Positions 8,362-16,830 of a DNA stretch of 64,000 bases are shown piece by piece. Each line of letters begins with the position of its first letter. Position 1 is the first letter of the stretch. A model generated the notes under the pieces. It ran no database searches. It was given only the letters and a program-made list of their open reading frames with translations, and had not been told where the DNA came from. The stretch lies in the NCBI GenBank assembly GCA_963847085.1, contig CAWJYO010000011.1, forward strand, positions 124,001 to 188,000, in the 5' to 3' direction. The translations under genes and the position numbers were made by a program. Source of the DNA: Ilyomonas sp963847085 (GTDB taxonomy: Bacteria > Bacteroidota > Bacteroidia > Chitinophagales > Chitinophagaceae).

Positions 8362-9066
8362 ATGACAGAATTTAGACCCGGTAGTTTTCAGATTTTACCA
8401 ACTGCAATCAAAAATCTTATCATCATTAATGTGCTGGTGTTTCTGGCGCAAACATTTGTTGGTAATAACCTTGGTTTTTCTTTTGATGATTTATTTGCCC
8501 TGCATAGCTGGCAAAGTAAATTGTTCGAACCGTGGCAGTTTGTTACGCACCTGTTTATGCACGGCAGCATTGGTCATATTTTCAGCAACATGTTTGCCTT
8601 GTGGATGTTTGGTTCTATTCTTGAAAATTTATGGGGACCGCGCAGGTTTATTATTTTTTACTTAGCCTGCGGACTGGGTGCAGCGTTATGTCACATGATT
8701 GTGTTGTATGTTGAAAATCAGCATCTGCTCAATTTGTTCCATTCGTTAAGCTTGCCGGAGCAAAGCGCAGCACAGGGAATGGTTACACAACGAATTGACG
8801 AAGCCACATTAGGTGCATCCGGCGCTGTGTTTGGCTGCCTCGCAGCGTTTGGATTTTTATTTCCGAATACTTATATTTATCTGTATTTTTTTCTACCTTT
8901 AAAAGCGAAGTGGTTTGTTATCATATACGCAGGATTGGAACTGACGCAAGCTATACAAAACAGTGCGGGTGATAATGTGGCGCATGTGGCGCATTTAGGT
9001 GGTGCGCTGGTAGGTTTGCTGTTGGTTTGGTTTTGGAACAAAAACAACCGCCGCAATTTTTATTAA
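8362..9066 (+). CDS. Rhomboid family intramembrane serine protease
   Basis: 234 residues with six predicted membrane segments. Catalytic features are intact: 'THLFMHGSIGHIFSNM' (the L1/H-x-x-x-x-H-x-x-x-N segment), 'LGASGAVFGCLAAF' with the nucleophile in GASG, and 'HVAHLGGALVGLLL' with the catalytic His. Rhomboids cleave transmembrane helices of membrane proteins. It is the first of four closely spaced plus-strand genes (gaps 51, 13 and 23 bp) and is followed by a second, altered rhomboid. Confidence 0.92.
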   Translation: MTEFRPGSFQILPTAIKNLIIINVLVFLAQTFVGNNLGFSFDDLFALHSWQSKLFEPWQFVTHLFMHGSIGHIFSNMFALWMFGSILENLWGPRRFIIFYLACGLGAALCHMIVLYVENQHLLNLFHSLSLPEQSAAQGMVTQRIDEATLGASGAVFGCLAAFGFLFPNTYIYLYFFLPLKAKWFVIIYAGLELTQAIQNSAGDNVAHVAHLGGALVGLLLVWFWNKNNRRNFY

Positions 9067-9117
9067 TGCTTAACAGCTTTTGCAGACATTTGTAATCACT
9101 TTTGAATAACGATATTT

Positions 9118-10041
9118 ATGGCAGTGATGCGACAGAATAAACACAACTCTATCTTGCTTGGCTCCGAACGCAATGCATTGGTGTGGCTCATTATCATCAA
9201 CGCAGTGGTTTTTGTGCTGATTAATTTTATCAAAATTATTTTTTATCTATCCGAAAGCGACATTGCAGGCTTTTATAAAGACATGTTGAGCTGGTTTGTA
9301 TTGCCTGCCAACGTTCACACTCTGGCTACAAGACCCTGGACAATTATAAGCTACATGTTCACCCACGAAAGCATTTGGAGCCTGATTGGTACCGTACTTT
9401 GGTTGTGGGGCTTTGGGTATATCTTACAAGACTTAACAGGCAATAAAAAGATCATTCCCATTTATTTGTATGGCGGTTTTGCTGGAGCCATCTTTTTCAT
9501 TGCTACACAGTATACTTTTCCTGTGCTGCGCGCCAATGTTGATACAGTATTTCCGTTAATTGGAGCCGGCTCTGCTGTGATGGCGATTGCCGTTGCAACG
9601 ACAACACTTGCTCCAACTTATCGCTTGTTGCCCATGCTTAATGGGGGCATTCCCTTGTGGGTGCTTACTCTTATTTTTATTGCGTTCGATTATGCTACCA
9701 TCGCTTCGGCAAATGCAGGAACTGCCATTGCTCATCTTGCCGGTGCAGCTACAGGGTTTGTTTTTATACGACAAATGCAACAAGGCACTGACTGGAGCGT
9801 TTGGATGAACAACTTTTTTGATTGGATAAATAACCTCTTTAATCCTGAAAAAAAATATAAGACACCGCCCAAAAACCAGATGTTTTATAAAGCAACTAAA
9901 AAGCCCTATAAAAAAGTTTCATCGCGTTTTTCGCAACAAAAGTTAGACGAGATTTTAGATAAGATCAATGAAGATGGTTATAGTTCGCTAAGCAATGATG
10001 AAAAAGATTATCTGAAAAAAGCCAGCAAGGAAGATTTATGA
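9118..10041 (+). CDS. Rhomboid-like membrane protein with altered active-site motif and DUF6576-type tail
   Basis: 307 residues. The rhomboid fold is recognisable ('TIISYMFTHESIWSLIGTVLWLWGFG', six hydrophobic segments, and 'AIAHLAGAATGFVFI' with the His). The position of GASG reads GAGSAVMA, so Ser and Gly appear swapped and the nucleophile is shifted by one. A cytoplasmic C-terminal region ending 'LDEILDKINEDGYSSLSNDEKDYLKKAS' resembles the short tail domain (DUF6576) of Bacteroidota rhomboids. It may be a non-proteolytic pseudorhomboid or use the displaced Ser. Its position directly after an active rhomboid suggests the two work in one process. Confidence 0.8.
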   Translation: MAVMRQNKHNSILLGSERNALVWLIIINAVVFVLINFIKIIFYLSESDIAGFYKDMLSWFVLPANVHTLATRPWTIISYMFTHESIWSLIGTVLWLWGFGYILQDLTGNKKIIPIYLYGGFAGAIFFIATQYTFPVLRANVDTVFPLIGAGSAVMAIAVATTTLAPTYRLLPMLNGGIPLWVLTLIFIAFDYATIASANAGTAIAHLAGAATGFVFIRQMQQGTDWSVWMNNFFDWINNLFNPEKKYKTPPKNQMFYKATKKPYKKVSSRFSQQKLDEILDKINEDGYSSLSNDEKDYLKKASKEDL

Positions 10042-10054
10042 TAATCTCATTTAA

Positions 10055-11182
10055 ATGAAAGCGATTTTACAAACCATTGTATGGCTATGCAATGCTCTGT
10101 TAGCCACCATTTTTCTACTTTCCTGCTTCACACAATTCATACCTTCCTCTGTTTTCAGCTATGCCGTTTTTTTTGCATTGCTGTTTCCGTATTTGTTTTT
10201 GCTTGTTTTTTGCTTTGCCATAATCAATTTGTTTTTCAACAAAAAATGGTCGTTGCTTTTCTTTTTAATTCTGATACCGGGTTTCTATAACTTTTTTCAT
10301 GTGTTTGCCATTTCGCCCCATTCAAAATGGCAGATGAAAAAAGACACTGATGCAATCCGAATTATGACTTGGAATGTGTCGAGTTTTGTGAATCCTGCAC
10401 CGCTTGTTTTGCCCGATGCCATTGAACGAAAACAAATACTGGAAACTATTACGGAGTACAATCCCGACATAATTTGCATTCAGGAATATTACAATGCATA
10501 TAATAGCCGCGACCTGCCTTCTGAAAAGCATGAGTTAGATTCTATCGGTTATCACTATCTCCTCTTTTCAAGAGACGATCAACAAAAAACCTTTTACGGT
10601 GAAATTGAAAGAGGATCCGTCATTTGCAGTAAAACACCTTTTTTAGATAGCGGCAGAATGCAGATCCGGAAAGACGTTCACAACGAATTTTTCATCTTTG
10701 GTGATGTAAAACTTCACAGTAAAATTGCACGCATCAACACAGCGCATTTGGCTTCTTATTTTTTATTTCCCGATTCAGCGCAAGGATATGTTGGCAAAAG
10801 AAGAGTTGCAAAGAAAATGCTCATTTATAAAAATCAAGTGGAGGAGCGACTTCGTGAAGTAGAAGCTCTGCACGATGTGCAAGCCGCAAAAATTCGCCAC
10901 GTGTTAGACACCAGTTCGTACCCGAACATTTATTGCGGCGACATGAATGCAACTTCCTGCATGTACAGTTACCGGCTTTTAAAAGGGAATGGCCAGGATG
11001 CGTTTTTAAAAGAGGGAAACGGCATTGGTGCTACATTTTATAACATTGCTCCCACCCTTCGCATAGATATGTGCTTTCCCGATAAACATTTCGTTGTTCA
11101 GCAATGTACGGTTGTACACCGAAAGTTAGGGGATCATTATCCTGTTGTAACAGACTTAAAGTGGAAAGAACCTGAACAATAG
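10055..11182 (+). CDS. Membrane-anchored endonuclease/exonuclease/phosphatase (EEP) family protein
   Basis: 375 residues: three hydrophobic segments in the first 95 residues, then an EEP domain with 'IRIMTWNVSSF' (W-N-V), 'IICIQEYYNAYN' (the QE metal ligand), 'NIYCGDMNATS' (GDxN) and 'LGDHYPVVTDL' (catalytic DH). The family includes Mg-dependent nucleases and lipid or sugar phosphatases; the membrane anchor argues for an envelope substrate, but this is inference. It is followed 23 bp later by a paralogue of the same architecture. Confidence 0.85.
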   Translation: MKAILQTIVWLCNALLATIFLLSCFTQFIPSSVFSYAVFFALLFPYLFLLVFCFAIINLFFNKKWSLLFFLILIPGFYNFFHVFAISPHSKWQMKKDTDAIRIMTWNVSSFVNPAPLVLPDAIERKQILETITEYNPDIICIQEYYNAYNSRDLPSEKHELDSIGYHYLLFSRDDQQKTFYGEIERGSVICSKTPFLDSGRMQIRKDVHNEFFIFGDVKLHSKIARINTAHLASYFLFPDSAQGYVGKRRVAKKMLIYKNQVEERLREVEALHDVQAAKIRHVLDTSSYPNIYCGDMNATSCMYSYRLLKGNGQDAFLKEGNGIGATFYNIAPTLRIDMCFPDKHFVVQQCTVVHRKLGDHYPVVTDLKWKEPEQ

Positions 11183-11205
11183 AATGCTTACATTATTTTT
11201 ACAAC

Positions 11206-12324
11206 ATGGCTGGCACGCTTCGAAACTTTACAAGGCGCATTATTTTTTTTCTAACGCTTCTTTGTTGTGCTCTTTATGCAATTGCCTGCCTTTCGCCATT
11301 TGTTTCTCCCAATCAATGGTGGCTCATTGGTTTTTTTAGTTTGTTATTTCCGTATTTAGCTGTGCTGCTCATCTTTATTTTTATATTTTGGTTGATGGTA
11401 AAGCCACGCTATGCCTTGTTTCCGTTGATTGTGCTGTTGTTAGGTTACAAACAAATGAATGTGTTGTTTGCCATTCATTTCAGAAATCATTTTAACAATG
11501 AAAAACAAGCTAATGTCATTCGCATTGTTGACTGGAATGTTGGCAACATGTATGGCTTAAGCAACAACAGCTTAACCCGTAAACACAACCGTACAGAAAT
11601 TGCCGGTGCCATTCTTCAGTTGCAGCCCGATATTATTTGCTTGCAGGAGTTTAATCATTCACTTACACAAGGTGCGGAAGCAGATAATATAAGTTTGTTT
11701 TCATCACAATATCCGTATCATTATTTCTCAAAAGATGTGGACAGAAAGAATGGATTTTATCAATACGGCTCTATCATTTTTTCAAAGTTAAAAATCGTAG
11801 ATACCGGAAAAATAAAGTATCCCCATTATAGTTATGAGAGCCTGATTTATGCTGATATAAAACAGGGAGAAGATACGATTCGCATTTACACCTCGCATTT
11901 ACAATCGTTTAAATTTTCGGGTGAAGATTATGCTGATATGGATAAGGTTACGGAGCAAAATGATGCAACGTTACAGGCATCAAAAAACATCGTTTCCAAA
12001 ATGAAAATTGCCTTTAAGAAAAGAAGTCTTCAGGCAGATGTGGTGAACAAAGAAATCAATAGTAGCAAGCGCTCCAGCATTATGTGCGGCGATTTTAATG
12101 ATGTTCCCAACTCATATACTTACTTTACCATTCGCAGTTTGCGGCAGGATGCGTTTTTGCAAAAAGATTTTGGCATTGGCAAAAGCTACAATGCCCTGGC
12201 GCCAACACTTCGCATAGATTACATTTTACCCGACAGCACTTTTAGCGTCAGGCAATTTGATATGGTTGATGAAGGCCTGAGCGATCATACCATGCTGATA
12301 AGTGATGTAAGTTTACGGAAATGA
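11206..12324 (+). CDS. Membrane-anchored EEP family protein (paralogue of the preceding gene)
   Basis: 372 residues with the same layout as its neighbour: N-terminal membrane segments, then 'IRIVDWNVGNM', 'IICLQEFNHSLT', 'SIMCGDFNDVPNSYTYF' and 'LSDHTMLISDVSL', covering all EEP catalytic blocks. The similarity in length, topology and the shared 'QDAFL...GIG...APTLRIDY' segment shows a tandem duplication. Last gene of the rhomboid-rhomboid-EEP-EEP run; the next gene, cysS, starts 149 bp later behind a separate promoter-like region. Confidence 0.85.
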   Translation: MAGTLRNFTRRIIFFLTLLCCALYAIACLSPFVSPNQWWLIGFFSLLFPYLAVLLIFIFIFWLMVKPRYALFPLIVLLLGYKQMNVLFAIHFRNHFNNEKQANVIRIVDWNVGNMYGLSNNSLTRKHNRTEIAGAILQLQPDIICLQEFNHSLTQGAEADNISLFSSQYPYHYFSKDVDRKNGFYQYGSIIFSKLKIVDTGKIKYPHYSYESLIYADIKQGEDTIRIYTSHLQSFKFSGEDYADMDKVTEQNDATLQASKNIVSKMKIAFKKRSLQADVVNKEINSSKRSSIMCGDFNDVPNSYTYFTIRSLRQDAFLQKDFGIGKSYNALAPTLRIDYILPDSTFSVRQFDMVDEGLSDHTMLISDVSLRK

Positions 12325-12473
12325 TCTGAACCAAGGATTTTATGTGATTGTTCCGATTCAACTGATAAATTATAATTCACGTAGATTTTAACTCAGGATG
12401 TTTTAAAAATCGGATATTCATCTTCCCAATCAGAATAATCGTATAAAATCCCGGTTCCGATTATCTTCGCGCC

Positions 12474-14021
12474 ATGCTGACAGTGTATAATTCATTAACC
12501 CGAAAAAAAGAAGAATTCAAATCTCTTGTCAACGGTTATGTAGGTATGTATGTATGCGGACCAACAGTGAGTGGCGAAAGCCATCTGGGTCATGCAAGGC
12601 CTTATATTACATTCGATGTTGTAAACCGGTATTTTCAGCACAAAGGTTATAAAGTCCGGTATGTTCGTAACATCACTGATGCGGGGCATTTTGAAGAAGA
12701 AGGCAGGGAAGCGGAAGATAAGATCAGCAAAAAAGCGGTAATAGAAAAACTCGAGCCAATGGAGCTCGTGCAAAAATATACCAACTTGTTTCATTGGGGT
12801 ATGGAGCAATTCAATACACTTCCACCCAACATCGAACCCACAGCTACCGGCCACATTGTTGAGCAAATAGAAATGATTAAGAAAATCATTACCGATGGTT
12901 ATGCTTATGAAGTGGATGGTTCGGTTTATTTCGATGTAAAAAAATATGACGAAGATTTTACGCCGAAAGGTTTGCCTTATGGCATCTTAAGCGGACGTGT
13001 TTTGGAGGAAATGATCGAAACTACACGCGAACTTGATAACCAGGAAGAGAAGCGAAACAAAACCGATTTTGCTCTCTGGAAAAAGGCACCGCCCGAACAC
13101 ATCATGCGCTGGCAAAGCCCGTGGGGGCAAGGCTTTCCGGGCTGGCATATTGAATGCTCAGCAATGAGCGGAAAGTATCTGGGTGAACAATTTGATATTC
13201 ATGGCGGCGGTATGGATTTGCAGTTTCCGCATCATGAATGTGAGATTGCACAAAGCGCGGTTTGCAATGGTGAAATGATGGCGAGATACTGGATTCATAA
13301 CAACATGATTACCATCAACGGACGCAAAATGGGTAAGAGCTATAACAACGTGATTAAACTGAGCGAAATGTTCAGCGGCAATCATCCCATGTTGGAGAAA
13401 GCTTATCATCCCATGACCATTCGGTTTTTTATTTTGCAAACGCAGTATCGCAGCCCGCTTGATTTTAGCAATGAAGCCCTGCAGGCCGCGGAAAAAGGCT
13501 TGAAGCGTTTGTGGGAAGCTTATGAAAATGTAAAGAAGCTGTCAACAACCATCAGCGCTCAGGAAACAACAAACGGTATTCAACTAACAACTCTCAACCA
13601 TCAACCATCCACTGACCCAGAACTCGATGCGAAATGCTTAAAATTATTAAATGAATTAGATGAGTTTATTGAAGACGATTTCAATACAGCAAAAGTGCTG
13701 GCCAATTTGTTTGAATTAGTTCCTGTCATTAATGGCTTAAAGGACAAACATCTTTCTCCTGATGCTATCAGCACAGCTACGTTGCAAATGATGAAAGAAA
13801 AAATCAAAGTTTATATTGAAGACATTTTAGGTTTGAAAGATATTAAACCTGCCAATTCTTTCCAGGTTGACGGCATTATAGACTTGCTGATTGATTTGCG
13901 CAATGGGGCAAAAAGAGAAAAGAACTATGTAATGAGCGACAACATCCGTAAAAGACTGGCTTCGCTTGGCATTCAACTGAAAGACGAAAAAGATGGCACT
14001 ACCAGCTATACAATCGGATGA
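12474..14021 (+). CDS. cysS: Cysteinyl-tRNA synthetase
   Basis: 515 residues. Class I aaRS signatures are present: 'VCGPTVSGESHLGHARPY' with the HIGH-type HLGH and first Zn ligand Cys, 'IECSAMSGKYLG' and 'DLQFPHHECEIAQS' supplying the other Zn ligands, and 'KMGKS' for KMSKS. The DALR-type anticodon-binding region and C-terminal tail follow. Around residues 362-382 there is a linker (GIQLTTLNHQPST) encoded by a word repeat (13581-13613) of the kind usually found between genes, which makes the protein longer than typical enzymes (about 460-490). The enzyme should be functional because the insert lies between domains. Confidence 0.95.
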   Translation: MLTVYNSLTRKKEEFKSLVNGYVGMYVCGPTVSGESHLGHARPYITFDVVNRYFQHKGYKVRYVRNITDAGHFEEEGREAEDKISKKAVIEKLEPMELVQKYTNLFHWGMEQFNTLPPNIEPTATGHIVEQIEMIKKIITDGYAYEVDGSVYFDVKKYDEDFTPKGLPYGILSGRVLEEMIETTRELDNQEEKRNKTDFALWKKAPPEHIMRWQSPWGQGFPGWHIECSAMSGKYLGEQFDIHGGGMDLQFPHHECEIAQSAVCNGEMMARYWIHNNMITINGRKMGKSYNNVIKLSEMFSGNHPMLEKAYHPMTIRFFILQTQYRSPLDFSNEALQAAEKGLKRLWEAYENVKKLSTTISAQETTNGIQLTTLNHQPSTDPELDAKCLKLLNELDEFIEDDFNTAKVLANLFELVPVINGLKDKHLSPDAISTATLQMMKEKIKVYIEDILGLKDIKPANSFQVDGIIDLLIDLRNGAKREKNYVMSDNIRKRLASLGIQLKDEKDGTTSYTIG

Positions 14022-14158
14022 TTTGCTTTTGCCGCAAAAATCAGCACTTTTACCTATCATCATTTTCTTTATTTATAAATGAATTAATTAGCGTTCATTT
14101 CAATAACAAATTTTAGCTTTACATAATCGTTCATTCCTACTGGTTAAACTTGATAGCT

Positions 14159-14596
14159 ATGAGAGGCGTAAATAAGGTAGTATTAATTGGAAATCTTGGT
14201 AAAGACCCCGACATTCAGTATCTGGAAGGCAATATTGGCGTAGCTAAATTTCCGCTGGCTACCACCGAAACTTACAAAGACAAAGGCGGCAAGCTGGTTT
14301 CGCAAACCGAGTGGCATACTGTTGTGCTCTGGCGCGGACTGGCCGAACTGGCACAAAAATATTTACACAAAGGCAGCTTAATTTATGTGGAAGGAAGATT
14401 GCGCACCCGTAGTTGGGAAGACAAAGAGGGCAACAAAAAATTTGCTACCGAAGTTGTTTGCGACAACCTGATTATGCTTGAAAAACGCAGCGATTTTAAT
14501 AACCATCCTAAAAACCAGTCAACCGGCGAGCACGAAAATTTTACGGGCGAAGAACCACCGGCAATACCTCCTTTATCAGAAGACTTACCTTTTTAA
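14159..14596 (+). CDS. ssb: Single-stranded DNA-binding protein
   Basis: 145 residues from the ATG at 14159 (a TTG three codons earlier is less likely). OB-fold blocks: 'GVNKVVLIGNLGKDPDIQYL', 'VAKFPLATTETYKDK', 'QTEWHTVVLWRGLAELAQKYL', 'GSLIYVEGRLRTRSWED'. The tail ends 'PPLSEDLPF', the acidic D-x-P-F tip that binds partner proteins such as exonuclease I and PriA. It precedes gldE-gldD, an arrangement conserved in many Bacteroidota. Confidence 0.95.
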   Translation: MRGVNKVVLIGNLGKDPDIQYLEGNIGVAKFPLATTETYKDKGGKLVSQTEWHTVVLWRGLAELAQKYLHKGSLIYVEGRLRTRSWEDKEGNKKFATEVVCDNLIMLEKRSDFNNHPKNQSTGEHENFTGEEPPAIPPLSEDLPF

Positions 14597-14696
14597 ATTG
14601 TGGACAAAATGAGTACAATTGCTGCCTTTTTCTAAGTGCAGAATAGCCATTTATTTTGGGTAAACCACTAATATTGTAATTAAATATCGCTGCGCA

Positions 14697-16022
14697 TTGA
14701 AACCTCCGCTATGTTTACATCATCTTGAAACTGTGTTAGGAGCGGCTGCCTTCAACAACCAGGGTACTACTGTGCTGGTTATTATTTTACTTTTGCTCAT
14801 TTTTCTTTCCTTCTCTGCATCAGGTTCAGAAGTGGCTTTTTTTTCACTCACTTATAAAGACGTAAATCTGCTAAAAACAAAACAGCAGCAATCTTATAAA
14901 CGTGTGATTGATCTGCTCGAAAATCCAAAAATATTATTGGCTTCCATTCAATTAGCCAAGCTCACGTTTAATATCTTCATCATTGTCATTGGCAATTATG
15001 TTATCAATACGTTTTTGCACTTTTCCAACGCGAGCGATTTCCTCATTCCCTTTTTGCTTATAGCTGCTATTTTAATTTTGTTTTGCGAAGTATTGCCAAA
15101 GCTTTATGCCGATTACAACAGCATTCGTTTTGCAAAAGATTTTGGCTGGGTGGTAGAAGGTTTATACCTTGTTTTTAACCGAATCGCAAGCCGCATACTA
15201 CAAAGTTCTGAGGCATTGGAAAAAACATTCGCCGGTAAAAAAAACAATTATGTAAGCGAAGAATTTTCTCATGCCATTGATATAACGTACCCTGAAGGAA
15301 AAGTAGAAGAGAAAGATATTTTATTGGGTATTTTAAAGTTTGGAAGCATTACCGTTAAACAAGTAATGCAAACAAGGCTGGATGTAAACGGCATTGAATA
15401 TCATACTTCTTTTCCTGATTTGATACAGCAAGTTGAAGCATTGCATTACAGCCGACTGCCTGTTTATAACGACAATCTGGATAAGATAGAAGGCATGATC
15501 AACACCAAAGATTTATTGTCTTATCTTGATGAACCGGAAACCTTCGACTGGCATTCAATTATGCGACCGCCTTATTACGTTCACGAACATAAACTGATCG
15601 AAGATTTATTGCAGGAATTCCGGCAAAAGCACATTCATTTTGCTATTGTTGTTGATGAATTTGGAGGCACAAGCGGCATTGTTACGTTAGAGGATATTTT
15701 AGAAGAAATCATCGGCGATATTCATGATGAGTTTGATGAAGATGAAGCTCCTTATCAGAAGGAAGATGATAACAACTTTATTTTTGATGGCAGTGTGATG
15801 ATCAATGATGTTGGGAAAATGATGCATTTGCCCGAAGATACTTTTGATAAAGTAAAAGGAGAAAGCGATTCACTGGCAGGTTTGGTGTTAGAAATAGCTG
15901 GCATTATTCCACACGAAAATACAATTGTGTCTGCCGGTGATTTTGATTTTACGGTTCTAAAAACATTGAAAAATCGGCTGAAAAAAATTAAAGTAACTAT
16001 TAAACCGCAGTTAGCGAAATAA
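14697..16022 (+). CDS. gldE: Gliding motility-associated protein GldE (CNNM/CorC-type)
   Basis: 441 residues. An N-terminal membrane domain with several helices (CNNM/DUF21-like) is followed by two CBS motifs ('ITVKQVMQTRLDVNGIE...', 'EDLLQEFRQKHIHFAIVVDEFGGTSGIVTLEDILEEIIGDI') and a CorC_HlyC transporter-associated domain ('FIFDGSVMINDVGKMMH...'). The position between ssb and gldD identifies it as GldE, a protein associated with gliding and type IX secretion in Bacteroidota. The start is uncertain: TTG at 14697 gives the longest frame, and a GTG about 12 codons later is an alternative. It stops one base before the frame of gldD opens. Confidence 0.88.
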   Translation: MKPPLCLHHLETVLGAAAFNNQGTTVLVIILLLLIFLSFSASGSEVAFFSLTYKDVNLLKTKQQQSYKRVIDLLENPKILLASIQLAKLTFNIFIIVIGNYVINTFLHFSNASDFLIPFLLIAAILILFCEVLPKLYADYNSIRFAKDFGWVVEGLYLVFNRIASRILQSSEALEKTFAGKKNNYVSEEFSHAIDITYPEGKVEEKDILLGILKFGSITVKQVMQTRLDVNGIEYHTSFPDLIQQVEALHYSRLPVYNDNLDKIEGMINTKDLLSYLDEPETFDWHSIMRPPYYVHEHKLIEDLLQEFRQKHIHFAIVVDEFGGTSGIVTLEDILEEIIGDIHDEFDEDEAPYQKEDDNNFIFDGSVMINDVGKMMHLPEDTFDKVKGESDSLAGLVLEIAGIIPHENTIVSAGDFDFTVLKTLKNRLKKIKVTIKPQLAK

Positions 16023-16044
16023 GATGTGGGATGTTAGATGTTGG

Positions 16045-16668
16045 ATGCGGTATGTTAGCAGCAAGCCGGTTTACAGAAGTAAGTTTATAACCCTTATCTG
16101 TTATTTTTTTTCTGTCATTTTTTTTCTTATTTCTTGCAACAGTTCTTATGTGCCAAAGCCGACAGGTTATTTCAACATTCCTTTGCCCAAAAAGCAATAC
16201 CAGTTATTTAGCGAAGCCGGTTATCCATATAGTTTTGAATATCCTGTTTATGCAAACGTTATAAAAGACTCTTCTTTTTTCCAGAGCACAACCGAAAATC
16301 CCTATTGGATAAATGTTGATTTTCCGCAGTTTAAAGGTCGTATTTACATAAGTTATAAAAATATAGGCAAATACAAACTTGAAAGGTTGATGAATGATGC
16401 TTATACAATGACGAACAAACACACTTCCCGTGCTTCAGGCATCAACGATTCATTGATGGCAACACCCAATGGTGTCCATGGCGTTTTCTTTTCTGTAGAA
16501 GGAGATGTTGCTACAGCTAACCAGTTTTTTTTGACCGATTCAACCCAACATTTTCTTCGCGGCGCATTGTATTTTGATGCAACGCCGAATGAAGATTCAT
16601 TGCAGCCCGTCAATCGTTTTTTGGTTGATGATATGAAGCATTTGATCAACACGTTGAAGTGGAAATAA
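16045..16668 (+). CDS. gldD: Gliding motility lipoprotein GldD
   Basis: The mature part 'YVPKPTGYFNIPLPKKQYQLF', 'GYPYSFEYPVYANV', 'NPYWINVDFPQFKGRIYISY' and 'GVHGVFFSVEGDVATANQFFLTDS' is characteristic of GldD. A lipobox (FFLISC) follows a hydrophobic stretch. I prefer the ATG at 16045; the frame is also open from an ATG at 16024, but those codons lie in a GATGT-word repeat next to the gldE stop. GldD is an outer-membrane lipoprotein needed for gliding and the type IX system, and it is coupled to gldE. Confidence 0.88.
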   Translation: MRYVSSKPVYRSKFITLICYFFSVIFFLISCNSSYVPKPTGYFNIPLPKKQYQLFSEAGYPYSFEYPVYANVIKDSSFFQSTTENPYWINVDFPQFKGRIYISYKNIGKYKLERLMNDAYTMTNKHTSRASGINDSLMATPNGVHGVFFSVEGDVATANQFFLTDSTQHFLRGALYFDATPNEDSLQPVNRFLVDDMKHLINTLKWK

Positions 16669-16680
16669 TTCTGTGATTTT

Positions 16681-16830
16681 AGATTTATGATTTGTGTGAT
16701 TTGAAAAAATTCGGGCAAAAACAAAATCTTTGGTCAATAATTTATGTTTGTTTTTGCACCAATTTCGAAGATTCGCAATTGTCAATCGAAACCAAATCAC
16801 AAATTAAAAATCAGCAATCATAAATCAATT
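16681..16830. repeat. Palindromic word repeat between convergent genes, with inverted GCAAAAACAAA pair
   Basis: Words GATTTATGATTTGTG on the left (about 16681-16710) face AAATCACAAATT and AATCATAAATC on the right (about 16794-16828). Inside sit an exact GCAAAAACAAA at 16715-16725 and its reverse complement at 16747-16757, which can form a hairpin. gldD (+) and the Gfo/Idh gene (-) converge on it, so it plausibly ends both transcripts. Its right part overlaps the last codons of the oxidoreductase. Confidence 0.6.

Noticed and set aside
16000..16197. Minus-strand frame ending in a repeated NIPHPTSNIPHL pattern
   Set aside because: It is antisense to gldD and to the GATGT-word repeat; no start signal or family.
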